Shown piece by piece: positions 1 through 6,706 of a stretch of 10,000 nt of DNA. Below the pieces are notes generated by a model. It had not been told where the DNA came from. It was given only the letters and a program-made list of their open reading frames with translations, and searched no databases. The position numbers were made by a program, and so were the translations under genes. The number at the start of each line of letters is the position of its first letter. Within the stretch, counting starts at the first letter, position 1. The DNA is from Nitrospira sp. (GTDB taxonomy: Bacteria > Nitrospirota > Nitrospiria > Nitrospirales > Nitrospiraceae). The stretch spans positions 1 through 10,000 of the forward strand of contig JAIWOH010000129.1 in assembly GCA_020216985.1 (NCBI GenBank), in the 5' to 3' direction.

Positions 1-813
1 GCCCTCCGCCGAACGGCCGAGACCGCGCTTGCCCGGCTTGACAAGCGTCTTTCGGCTCTGTCCTCCCACGTGGCATCATTAGGCGGCCATATCGTGTTGG
101 GAAAAGAATTGACCCAGACGGATCTCCTGCTGAAACAGGCGCGATTGTTTTTTCAACAACGGGACTATGCCAGGTCTCTCGACATCACCACACGAGCCAA
201 CGAGATTCTTGACGCTCAAACCACGGTGTTGACGCAAGACCTGAAGCGGTACGCGGACCCCCGACAAATCGCACGATGGCAAGTCATGGCCCGGCAGACC
301 GTGGAGTGGTCCCGCGTCCACCAGTCGCCGGCCATTATCGTGAACAAAGTGGACCGGGAACTGCTCCTCTATGAGAACGGAAAGATGACGTCCTCCTATC
401 CCGTTCGGCTGGGCTACAACGGCCTCAAAGACAAACTGGTGCAGGGAGATGGAGCCACGCCGGAAGGCCGTTACCGAGTCGTCGCGCTGAAGGGATCCGG
501 TGAAACGCAATTTTTCCGAGCCCTACTGCTGGACTATCCCAACCAAGAGGACCGGCGGCGCTTTCGAGCAGCCGTTCAAGCCGGAACCGTTTCTCCAGCG
601 GCCTCCATCGGCGGGCTCATTGAAATTCATGGGATGGATTCGACAGGAGCCTCTCAAACGTTGGGCTGCATCATGCTGGACAATTCTCATATGCAGAGAG
701 TGTTCTCCCGTGTCGTAGCCGGCACGCCGGTGACCATCGTCGGAGCCCTCGCCGAACGGAACGCCATTACCTTGGCCTTAACCGAGTTGCAGCAACAACG
801 AGACGCAACATGA
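1..813 (+). CDS. L,D-transpeptidase (YkuD) family protein, 5'-truncated by the window
   Basis: The reading frame is open from base 1, so the start lies upstream; 270 residues are visible. By family knowledge, YkuD enzymes form 3-3 peptidoglycan cross-links or attach proteins to peptidoglycan in the periplasm. Visible residues 1-100 are helical and include a TPR-like stretch (LKQARLFFQQRDYARSLDI). The catalytic domain begins near residue 110 (IIVNKVDRELLLYENGK). The active site has the general-base His at 210 in EIHGMD and the nucleophile Cys at 223 in TLGCIML. The second conserved His and the Arg of the usual SHGCIR motif are replaced by Leu and Met. As I recall, TLGC is a known subfamily variant, so activity is plausible. 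The stop overlaps the next start as ATGA (810-813), indicating translational coupling to the second YkuD gene. The signal peptide, if any, is outside the window. Family is certain; exact substrate is unknown. Confidence 0.85.
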   Translation, partial: ALRRTAETALARLDKRLSALSSHVASLGGHIVLGKELTQTDLLLKQARLFFQQRDYARSLDITTRANEILDAQTTVLTQDLKRYADPRQIARWQVMARQTVEWSRVHQSPAIIVNKVDRELLLYENGKMTSSYPVRLGYNGLKDKLVQGDGATPEGRYRVVALKGSGETQFFRALLLDYPNQEDRRRFRAAVQAGTVSPAASIGGLIEIHGMDSTGASQTLGCIMLDNSHMQRVFSRVVAGTPVTIVGALAERNAITLALTELQQQRDAT

Positions 814-1481
814 ACTCCGTCGCGGCATACCGATTCGTCGTCTGTTCGTCGCTGTTCCTGGGGGGACTGCTGAGCGCGAAGCCGCTGACTCTGTCCCAAA
901 GCAGCGACTCCGTTGCCCCGACACCCCCGTCATCCGTCCTTTCGTCGGCCGATTCGAAATCCGGATCCCTTCCTTCTCTTTCCACCCTTCAAGCCCGATA
1001 CAAGACCCTGTCAAAACAACTATCCCGGCTCAAACCGCAGGAGCCGTACATTCTCGTGGACACCGCCCGCAACCATCTTTATCTTAAGCAGCGAGACGAC
1101 GTGCTTTTGGACGCCCTGGCCTCGACCGGCAGCGGCACTATCCTTCCCAAACCAGGGGGTACGACCGACCAATGGGTTTTCGACACGCCGCGAGGAGAAT
1201 TCTTCGTCCAGTCCAAGCTCCTCAATCCGGCGTGGGTCAAACCCGATTGGGCCTTTATAGAAGAAGGGCTGGAAGTTCCCCGCAATCAAGCCGACCGGGT
1301 CGAACAGGGCGTGCTCGGCGCCTATGCGTTGGGATTCGGGAAGGGCTATTTCATCCACGGCACGCTCTACACACGCCTGCTCGGCAAAAACGTGACGCAC
1401 GGCTGCATTCGGCTGAATGACGACGATCTCAAGAGCGTCTATCGAGTGGCTCGGGTTGGGACACCGATCATCATTTTTTAA
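810..1481 (+). CDS. L,D-transpeptidase, canonical YkuD active site, exported
   Basis: This 223-residue protein is an apparently complete L,D-transpeptidase. A hydrophobic segment at residues 7-22 followed by LLSA-KP looks like a Sec signal peptide cleaved near residue 23. Residues 25-75 are a Ser/Pro-rich linker and short helix. The YkuD domain runs from about 79 (YILVDTARNHLYL) to the C-terminus. The catalytic His183 sits in FIHGT and Cys199 in VTHGCIRLNDDDL, 16 residues apart, as expected for the family. The domain carries an insert (about 134-175, QSKLLNPAWVKPDWAFIEEG) of the kind seen in ErfK/YbiS-like members. The start ATG overlaps the upstream stop, and no strong Shine-Dalgarno is visible, so translation is probably coupled. 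The likely role is 3-3 peptidoglycan cross-linking or covalent attachment of a protein to peptidoglycan in the periplasm. The sequence does not decide between these. Confidence 0.92.
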   Translation: MNSVAAYRFVVCSSLFLGGLLSAKPLTLSQSSDSVAPTPPSSVLSSADSKSGSLPSLSTLQARYKTLSKQLSRLKPQEPYILVDTARNHLYLKQRDDVLLDALASTGSGTILPKPGGTTDQWVFDTPRGEFFVQSKLLNPAWVKPDWAFIEEGLEVPRNQADRVEQGVLGAYALGFGKGYFIHGTLYTRLLGKNVTHGCIRLNDDDLKSVYRVARVGTPIIIF

Positions 1482-2154
1482 CTCGGACGGCTCGGCGACG
1501 CCTTACCGATTCTTTTCCCCCTGGCCCCTCTTCCTCCTGTTCATCTTGTTGACCGCCACCTGCCGGGCGGAAGACCGGGGGCCTTTCCCCGACGTGGACC
1601 CGAACGATCCCGCCTCGTTGCAAGAAGTGACGCGCGTGCTTCAGGAAGAAGTCAAGCTGGCCGCTCGCCCCCACACCTACTTGCTGATCGACCTCGTGAC
1701 GCGCACCATCCACATCAAGGGTCGAGGCCTCGACCTCTATCGCATTCCCATCGTCGCGTGGTCAATGAAGGCGCCGAGTGCCGTCCATGGCACGCACCGC
1801 CTGATTGCACGCCCTCCCATTGCCCGTCGCACCGTTGATCCCACCGTTTCCATCGAGCAGGTCCCCCTTTCGCTCGCTGACATGCCGACAGCCTATACCC
1901 TGTCGTTCACTCCAACCTTGACCATCGAAGTGCGACCTTCGGACGAAGAAGACCTCTTCCGCCGGCTGTGGGCGGGAACGAAAACCTGGTGGCGGAGCTT
2001 GAACGAATGGGTGTCATCGTTCTCCGGTGGAGAGCCATCCGACCCGCGCCCCGCCCTGTTGTTGGAGCTCTCGCGCGAGCAGGCGCAATCTCTCGCATGG
2101 TCGGCGGTCGATGGGATGCCTTTAGTCATCCGGCGGACAACCGATAAGAAATAG
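1456..2154 (+). CDS. Exported YkuD-like protein lacking the catalytic motif
   Basis: This gene overlaps the end of the preceding L,D-transpeptidase. I chose TTG at 1456 (232 residues, 26-bp overlap). ATG at 1417 gives 245 residues but a 65-bp overlap, and neither has a clear ribosome site. With the TTG start, residues 23-36 form a hydrophobic signal segment (PWPLFLLFILLTATC) with likely cleavage after TCRA (38). An acidic helical linker follows, then residues 72-95 (YLLIDLVTRTIHIKGRGLDL), which resemble the opening strands of the two upstream YkuD domains. The remaining sequence has no HG and no [ST]-x-G-C motif; the only Cys is in the signal segment. The C-terminal part contains a Trp-rich segment (TWWRSLNEWVSSF). 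I infer a catalytically inactive YkuD relative or a partner protein for its neighbours. It could also be an unrelated beta-rich periplasmic protein. Function unknown. Confidence 0.75.
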   Translation: MGHRSSFFNSDGSATPYRFFSPWPLFLLFILLTATCRAEDRGPFPDVDPNDPASLQEVTRVLQEEVKLAARPHTYLLIDLVTRTIHIKGRGLDLYRIPIVAWSMKAPSAVHGTHRLIARPPIARRTVDPTVSIEQVPLSLADMPTAYTLSFTPTLTIEVRPSDEEDLFRRLWAGTKTWWRSLNEWVSSFSGGEPSDPRPALLLELSREQAQSLAWSAVDGMPLVIRRTTDKK

Positions 2155-2172
2155 ACTCGGTCACTGGAATCA

Positions 2173-2202
2173 TTGTCTTTTCCGGGAAAGATTTCTTATG
2201 AT
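2173..2202 (+). promoter_or_regulatory. Predicted sigma70-type promoter for the pgi-pgl-glk-rpiA operon
   Basis: TTGTCT (2173-2178, 4 of 6 to TTGACA) and TATGAT (2197-2202, 5 of 6 to TATAAT) are separated by 18 bp, in the gap between the YkuD genes and pgi. Transcription would begin near 2209, about 45 nt before the chosen pgi ATG. The TTG of the -35 is the same triplet that would give a longer pgi reading frame, which argues against that longer start. This is consensus matching only. Confidence 0.45.
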
Positions 2203-2243
2203 GCGGCCTGGCTCCTGAAATCGAGTCAGACCATCTTGTCCGC

Positions 2244-2250
2244 GAGGAAG
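2244..2250 (+). promoter_or_regulatory. Ribosome binding site fixing the pgi start
   Basis: GAGGAAG lies 3 nt before ATG 2254, with the AGGA core 5 nt away. The frame also stays open upstream to a TTG at 2173, but that position has no comparable site and coincides with a predicted -35 element. The site therefore favours 2254 as the true start. Confidence 0.6.
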
Positions 2251-2253
2251 CCC

Positions 2254-3963
2254 ATGCCCACTCCACTGCGAAAGGCGCTACCGGCGCCGCTTCATGCCAC
2301 GGTTCGTTCGGCCATGGAACAGTTGGATCACAACCGCGTCGTCGATCGATTATGGGAGAAAGACCACCGGCTCTGGAAAGACGATTCCACCGAGATCGCC
2401 GATCGACTCGGCTGGTTGACCGTTCATGAGCGGATGCGAGAACAACTCGACGGTCTTCACGACTGTGTCGCCGAGGCCAAGGCTATGGGGATCACGAATG
2501 TTGTCCTCCTTGGCATGGGCGGCAGCAGTTTGGGACCGGAAGTCCTCTGCGCCTCGTTCGGGCAAGCGAAAGGGTTTCCTCGACTGTGGGTCCTCGATTC
2601 CACCGTGCCGGGATGGGTCAGGTCGGTAACCGACACATTGACTCCCTCCAAAACCCTGTTCCTCGTCGCGAGCAAGTCCGGCGGCACTATTGAAGTCATG
2701 TCCCTGTTCGCCCATTTTTGGGAGCTGGTTCACGAGACCACGAAAAATCCAACCGGTGATCACTTCATCGCCATTACCGATCCGGGAACCGGGCTTGAAC
2801 GATTGGCGCGAGACCATGGATTCCGCCGGATCTTCACCAATCCGCCCGACATCGGCGGCCGCTACTCCGTCCTTTCCTTGTTCGGGCTGGTGCCTGCTGC
2901 GTTGCTAGGGCTTGACGTCTCCAAGCTGCTCGACCGAGCGGCAGGCATGGCGGCTCAATGCAAGATGCAGAATCCCATCGAGGCCAATCCCGGCGCCTAT
3001 CTGGGAACCGTCATGGGGAGCCTCGCCAAATCCGGTCGAGACAAGGTCACGGTCATCACGTCACCGGCTCTATCCACATTCGGGCTGTGGGTCGAGCAAC
3101 TGCTGGCCGAAAGTACCGGCAAGGAAGGAACGGGCTTGATCCCCGTGGCCCAGGAACCGGTTCTTCGCCCTTCGTCCTACGGCGATGACCGATTGTTCGT
3201 CTATCTGCGTCTTCAGAAAGACAACAACGCCACACTCGATCGGCAGATCCAGGCTCTGCGAAATGCGCGCCAGCCCGTGATTCAACTCGACCTTCGCGAC
3301 CGGTACGATCTTGGCGCCGAATTCTTTCGCTGGGAATTCGCCACCGCCGTAGCCGGTCATCTCCTCGGTATCCATCCGTTCGACCAACCCAACGTCCAAG
3401 AGAGCAAGGACAACACCAACCAGGTCTTGAGCGTCTTTCAATCGACCCGTCAATTGCCGGAGCTGCTGCGCCACGGCCCCGCCCAAGCGGCGAAGGACCT
3501 GGTCGCCCGTTTGAAAGCCGGTGTCTACGTCGCTATCTTGGCCTACACGACTCCTTCCCGTCCTTTCGAGCAGGCCGTCGCGCGACTCAGGAAAACCCTC
3601 GTAGCCCGCCATCATGTCACCACCACGTTCGGCTATGGGCCTCGGTATTTGCATTCTACAGGCCAGCTCCACAAGGGAGGCCCAGCGACAGGCCTCTTTC
3701 TCCAATTGATTGACCGCATGACGCCCGATCTTCCGATCCCGGGCAAGTCCTTTTCATTCGGCACCCTGGCTCGCGCCCAGGCGGCCGGTGACCTCCAATC
3801 CCTGCGCACCCATCACCGGCACGCGCTGCTCGTTCCGCTCGGGCGAGATCCGGTCCAGACCATCGACGCCATCACCGCCGCCCTGGGTCCCGCCCATTCC
3901 TCAAACCGGCGAGTCGCCATCCAAGCGAAGGCACGAGCGACTCGACGGAAGACTCGGCAATAA
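2254..3963 (+). CDS. pgi: Glucose-6-phosphate isomerase (type found fused to transaldolase elsewhere)
   Basis: A 569-residue cytoplasmic enzyme that interconverts glucose-6-phosphate and fructose-6-phosphate. The phosphate-binding SIS-fold motifs are clear: GMGGSSLGPE (87-96), SKSGGT (140-145) and PDIGGRYSVLS (198-208). The second SIS half contains HPFDQPNVQESK (374-385) and a C-terminal active-site segment, HSTGQLHKGG (467-476), with the conserved Lys474. By recall, this HSTGQLHKGG and HPFDQPNVQ combination belongs to the subfamily that forms the isomerase half of bifunctional transaldolase/Pgi proteins. Here there is no transaldolase domain: the N-terminal 60 residues are too short for one, and the upstream gene is unrelated. 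The C-terminus ends in a basic tail (QAKARATRRKTRQ). The ATG at 2254 is preferred over TTG 2173 because of the GAGGAAG site. It is first in the operon, with pgl starting 1 bp after its stop. Confidence 0.93.
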   Translation: MPTPLRKALPAPLHATVRSAMEQLDHNRVVDRLWEKDHRLWKDDSTEIADRLGWLTVHERMREQLDGLHDCVAEAKAMGITNVVLLGMGGSSLGPEVLCASFGQAKGFPRLWVLDSTVPGWVRSVTDTLTPSKTLFLVASKSGGTIEVMSLFAHFWELVHETTKNPTGDHFIAITDPGTGLERLARDHGFRRIFTNPPDIGGRYSVLSLFGLVPAALLGLDVSKLLDRAAGMAAQCKMQNPIEANPGAYLGTVMGSLAKSGRDKVTVITSPALSTFGLWVEQLLAESTGKEGTGLIPVAQEPVLRPSSYGDDRLFVYLRLQKDNNATLDRQIQALRNARQPVIQLDLRDRYDLGAEFFRWEFATAVAGHLLGIHPFDQPNVQESKDNTNQVLSVFQSTRQLPELLRHGPAQAAKDLVARLKAGVYVAILAYTTPSRPFEQAVARLRKTLVARHHVTTTFGYGPRYLHSTGQLHKGGPATGLFLQLIDRMTPDLPIPGKSFSFGTLARAQAAGDLQSLRTHHRHALLVPLGRDPVQTIDAITAALGPAHSSNRRVAIQAKARATRRKTRQ

Positions 3964-3964
3964 C

Positions 3965-4747
3965 ATGCCCATCGCTCCGGAAATTCACCTCGCGCGCGAC
4001 GGAGCGGAATGGGCCGATCAGGCGGCGACCCTGCTTCTGACTTCCAGCGAAGCCGCCATCCGATCCCACGGCCGATGCCTGCTTGCTCTCTCGGGCGGGT
4101 CCACACCTCGAACACTATACACGACGATGGCTTCTCCTCCATGGAGAGACTGCTTCGACTGGCCGCGGATCTTTTTTCTTTTTGGAGATGAACGGTGCGT
4201 GCCGCCGGACCATCCGGATAGCAACTTCGGCATGGCCCGGGCGGCGCTGTTCCAACCGCTGGGCATCCAAGACGATCACATCGTTCGCATGAAAGGCGAG
4301 TCTGATGATCCGCAGGCCGCAGCCCAGGACTATGAATCAGTCTTGCGGCGGCTGACGAATTGCCCGCCGCCCGCTCTTCCCAAACTCGACGTGATCCTGC
4401 TCGGCCTGGGAGACGACGGTCACACGGCGTCCCTCTTTCCCGGTACGGCGGCGCTTCACGAGCATGAGAACGCTGTGACCGTCGGTCATGCCCCCACGGG
4501 AGTCCGATCCCGTCTCACCCTGACCTTGGGTGTGCTCAACCGGGCAAGTGTGATACTCTTCCTGGTCACCGGCTCACACAAGGCACCGGTAGTAAAAAAA
4601 ATCCTCAATCCCCAGAGCGAGGATGATTGGGTTCTCCCCGCAGCCTTGGTGGCGCCGGAAGCCGGACGGCTGATTTGGGTGTTGGACCATTCAGCCGCAT
4701 CTCAGTTGCCGGCTCATAGTCAGGCGGTCCGGAACCTTCGCCCATGA
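3965..4747 (+). CDS. pgl: 6-phosphogluconolactonase
   Basis: A 260-residue member of the glucosamine/galactosamine-6-phosphate isomerase superfamily. It hydrolyses 6-phosphoglucono-delta-lactone to 6-phosphogluconate, the second step of the oxidative pentose phosphate pathway. Diagnostic motifs are LSGGSTPR (42-49), FGDERCVPPDHPDSN (73-87) and LGLGDDGHTASLFPG (146-160), the last with the catalytic His at 153. The GLGxDGHTASLFPG form separates Pgl from NagB deaminases. Length is typical. The reading frame extends upstream to 3788 inside pgi, but the ATG at 3965, 1 bp after the pgi stop, gives the normal N-terminus (MPIAPEIHLARDGAEW). A weak GGAAGA lies 12 nt upstream, so translation is probably coupled to pgi. 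Its stop overlaps the glk start (ATGA, 4744-4747). The dehydrogenases acting before and after it are not in this window. Confidence 0.95.
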   Translation: MPIAPEIHLARDGAEWADQAATLLLTSSEAAIRSHGRCLLALSGGSTPRTLYTTMASPPWRDCFDWPRIFFLFGDERCVPPDHPDSNFGMARAALFQPLGIQDDHIVRMKGESDDPQAAAQDYESVLRRLTNCPPPALPKLDVILLGLGDDGHTASLFPGTAALHEHENAVTVGHAPTGVRSRLTLTLGVLNRASVILFLVTGSHKAPVVKKILNPQSEDDWVLPAALVAPEAGRLIWVLDHSAASQLPAHSQAVRNLRP

Positions 4748-5823
4748 TCCTTGCGGGTGACATCGGCGGCACCAAGACCAATCTTGCACTCTATGATTGG
4801 ACGGACGAGCGGACCGAGCCGGTTCGCGTCGAATCCTTTCCCAGCGGCGACTACTCGTCACTGGAAGACATCCTCCGCGACTTCCTCACGTCACCGCTTC
4901 CGACCTCGTCATCCATTGAAGGAACCGCTGAAACATCCGACCCTGAATCCCCCGCCGATCGCAAAGCCGATGAGGCGTCAACGCCTTTGCGGATCGAGGC
5001 GGCCTGTTTTGGAATCGCGGGCCCCGTCCTCGATAATCGAAGCCAGACGACGAACCTTCCCTGGGTGGTCGACGGCGATCAGATCGCCAAGGAGTTCGCG
5101 ATTCCGCAGGTCCGGCTCCTTAATGATCTCGAAGCGACGGCTTACGGTATCTTGTTACTCCATCCCGACGAGGTCGAAGTGTTGAACGTCGGCAAACCTC
5201 CGGCAAACCGGCAGGCCCTCGCGATCATCGCAGCCGGAACCGGCCTGGGAGAGGCGATTCTTTATTGGGACAGGACCACCTACCGCCCCATGCCGTCGGA
5301 AGGGGGCCACGCAGACTTTGCACCGAACAACGACCATGAGATCGAGCTGCTCCGCTACCTCCGGGGTCAATATCTCCACGTCAGTTACGAACGTGTTCTC
5401 TCTGGACCGGGCCTCCATGCCATCTATGAGTATCTGCGCGACACCAAGAAAAACGAGCCGACCTGGCTGGCCGAAAAAATCAAAACCGGCAATCCCGCCG
5501 CGGTGATCGCCGAGGCCGGCCTCGCGGGACAGGCCGACATCGCCAAACAAGCCTTGGATCTCTTCGCCTCCATTTATGGAGCGGAGGCCGGCAACCTTGC
5601 CTTAAAGGCCCTCTCATTGGACGGGGTCTATGTCGCGGGCGGCATCGCTCCGAAACTCATCGCCAAACTTCGAGACGGCACGTTCATGAAGGCTTTCACC
5701 AATAAAGGGCGGTACAAACGGTTGATGAATTCGATCCCCGTCAAAGTGGTCATGAACCAGCACACCGCTCTGCTTGGCGCCGCATCCGTCGCGGCCACCC
5801 TCGCCCGATGCGGGAAACCATGA
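4744..5823 (+). CDS. glk: Glucokinase
   Basis: A 359-residue ATP-dependent glucokinase of the bacterial Glk (PF02685-like) family, making glucose-6-phosphate in the cytoplasm. The N-terminal ATPase loop is GDIGGTKTN (5-13). TTNLPW (102-107) and LLNDLEATAYG (125-135) carry the sugar site and the catalytic Asp128. AAGTGLGEA (163-171) is the second phosphate loop. EGGHADFAP (186-194) and ERVLSGPG (216-223) match the Glu/His glucose-contacting motifs of E. coli Glk. VYVAGGIAPK near the C-terminus is the adenosine motif. Residues about 50-82 (starting SPLPTSSSIEG) are a Ser/Pro/Asp/Glu-rich insertion, probably disordered, lying between the first strands and the ACFGIAGP segment; E. coli Glk, at about 321 residues, lacks it. 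Start and stop both overlap neighbouring genes by ATGA, placing it firmly in the operon. Confidence 0.93.
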   Translation: MILAGDIGGTKTNLALYDWTDERTEPVRVESFPSGDYSSLEDILRDFLTSPLPTSSSIEGTAETSDPESPADRKADEASTPLRIEAACFGIAGPVLDNRSQTTNLPWVVDGDQIAKEFAIPQVRLLNDLEATAYGILLLHPDEVEVLNVGKPPANRQALAIIAAGTGLGEAILYWDRTTYRPMPSEGGHADFAPNNDHEIELLRYLRGQYLHVSYERVLSGPGLHAIYEYLRDTKKNEPTWLAEKIKTGNPAAVIAEAGLAGQADIAKQALDLFASIYGAEAGNLALKALSLDGVYVAGGIAPKLIAKLRDGTFMKAFTNKGRYKRLMNSIPVKVVMNQHTALLGAASVAATLARCGKP

Positions 5824-6524
5824 CGACCCTGTCCGATCTCGATAGCCTCAAGAAAGCAGCCGCCTTGAAGGCCGTCGAGTTCGTCCGCGACGGCATGGTC
5901 GTCGGCTTGGGAACCGGTTCCACGGCGAAACATCTGGTCATCGCCTTGGGCGAGAAGGTCCGCGCCGGCATGAAGCTTCGCGGCGTCGCCACATCACACG
6001 AGACGGCTTCTCTGGCCGAACAATCCGGCATCACGCTCATCGACACGGACAATCGCTGGGAAATCGACGTCGCCATCGATGGAGCGGACCAAGTCGATCC
6101 CGCCTTCAACCTGATCAAAGGCGGCGGCGGAGCCCTGCTCAAGGAAAAAATCGTGGCCGCTTCGGCCCAGCAGTTTATCGTGGTCGTCGATCAGACCAAG
6201 CTGGTCCCGGTCCTGGGAGGCTCGTTTCCGTTGCCGATCGAAATCATTCCGTTCGGCTGGGGCAGCACCGCCCGACACATCGAGCAAGTGACCAAGAGCC
6301 CCGTGGTGCTGCGCGAGCGCAACGGCGCCCCCTACAGAACCGAAGCCGGCAACTTGATCGTAGACGTGCATCTCGATCGGATTGATCGACCGCGAGAACT
6401 GGAAATCCTTCTGAACCTGATCCCCGGCGTGGTTGAAACCGGTCTCTTTGTCGGACGAACGGATGTCCTCATCGTCGGCACCGCTCAAGGAGTCCAGGTT
6501 CATCATGTGCCGAAGGGGTCGTGA
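5820..6524 (+). CDS. rpiA: Ribose-5-phosphate isomerase A
   Basis: A 234-residue cytoplasmic enzyme that interconverts ribulose-5-phosphate and ribose-5-phosphate. It serves both the pentose phosphate pathway and, in autotrophs, carbon fixation and nucleotide supply. Motifs include GLGTGSTAKH (29-38, phosphate loop), TSHET (58-62), DGAD (87-90) and KGGGGALLKEKIV (100-112) with the catalytic Glu109, plus the conserved Lys127 in VVVDQTKLV. The length matches E. coli RpiA (about 219) with a slightly longer C-terminus. An in-frame ATG at 5808 exists, but ATG 5820 overlaps the glk stop (ATGA), has GGGA at 5812-5815, and gives a standard N-terminus. It is the last gene of the pgi operon and is followed by a repeat and hairpin element. 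Confidence 0.95.
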   Translation: MTTLSDLDSLKKAAALKAVEFVRDGMVVGLGTGSTAKHLVIALGEKVRAGMKLRGVATSHETASLAEQSGITLIDTDNRWEIDVAIDGADQVDPAFNLIKGGGGALLKEKIVAASAQQFIVVVDQTKLVPVLGGSFPLPIEIIPFGWGSTARHIEQVTKSPVVLRERNGAPYRTEAGNLIVDVHLDRIDRPRELEILLNLIPGVVETGLFVGRTDVLIVGTAQGVQVHHVPKGS

Positions 6525-6595
6525 GACGGCTCTACAGGCGACTTTCATTTCTTCCGAATCACCGTTCTCAGCACAAAAACCGCGAGGCCCGCTCA

Positions 6596-6621
6596 CAAGC
6601 CCTCCTCCCAAGCCATCCTCC
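6596..6621 (+). repeat. Tandem 13-bp direct repeat after rpiA
   Basis: Two adjacent copies, CAAGCCCTCCTCC (6596-6608) and CAAGCCATCCTCC (6609-6621), differ at one base. Both are partly complementary to the following GGAGGGGCTTG (6625-6635), so either copy could form the 5' arm of a hairpin. Confidence 0.8.
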
Positions 6622-6635
6622 ATTGGAGGGGCTTG
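6609..6635 (+). terminator. Hairpin downstream of rpiA, possible operon terminator
   Basis: CAAGCC (6609-6614) pairs with GGCTTG (6630-6635), and CCTCC (6617-6621) pairs with GGAGG (6625-6629), leaving a 2-nt bulge (AT) and a 3-nt loop (ATT). That gives 11 base pairs, GC-rich, about 85 bp after the rpiA stop. No T-run follows, so it is not a textbook Rho-independent terminator. It could instead be an RNA-processing or 3'-end stabilising structure, or part of regulation of the next gene. Confidence 0.4.
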
Positions 6636-6661
6636 AGGCGTACGCCATCACCGTGTAGGCT
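6633..6661 (+). promoter_or_regulatory. Weak candidate promoter with a palindrome in its spacer
   Basis: TTGAGG (6633-6638) and TAGGCT (6656-6661) are 17 bp apart, 46 nt upstream of the chosen start of the sugar-dehydrogenase lipoprotein gene. A perfect 10-bp palindrome, GGCGTACGCC (6637-6646), begins at the end of the -35 and lies in the spacer, where an operator could sit. The -10 matches only 3 of 6, so this is tentative. The rest of the 6525-6706 gap shows no gene. Confidence 0.2.
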
Positions 6662-6706
6662 GGAGCATCAGAACAGGCGAGTCATCCCGCTCGAATGGTG
6701 GGACCC

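Noticed and set aside
2173..2253. 27-residue N-terminal extension of Pgi from TTG 2173
   Set aside because: The TTG overlaps a predicted -35 element, and a good ribosome site precedes ATG 2254.
3788..3964. 59-residue N-terminal extension of Pgl inside pgi
   Set aside because: Residues are low-complexity and out of family; ATG 3965 directly after the pgi stop gives the normal length.
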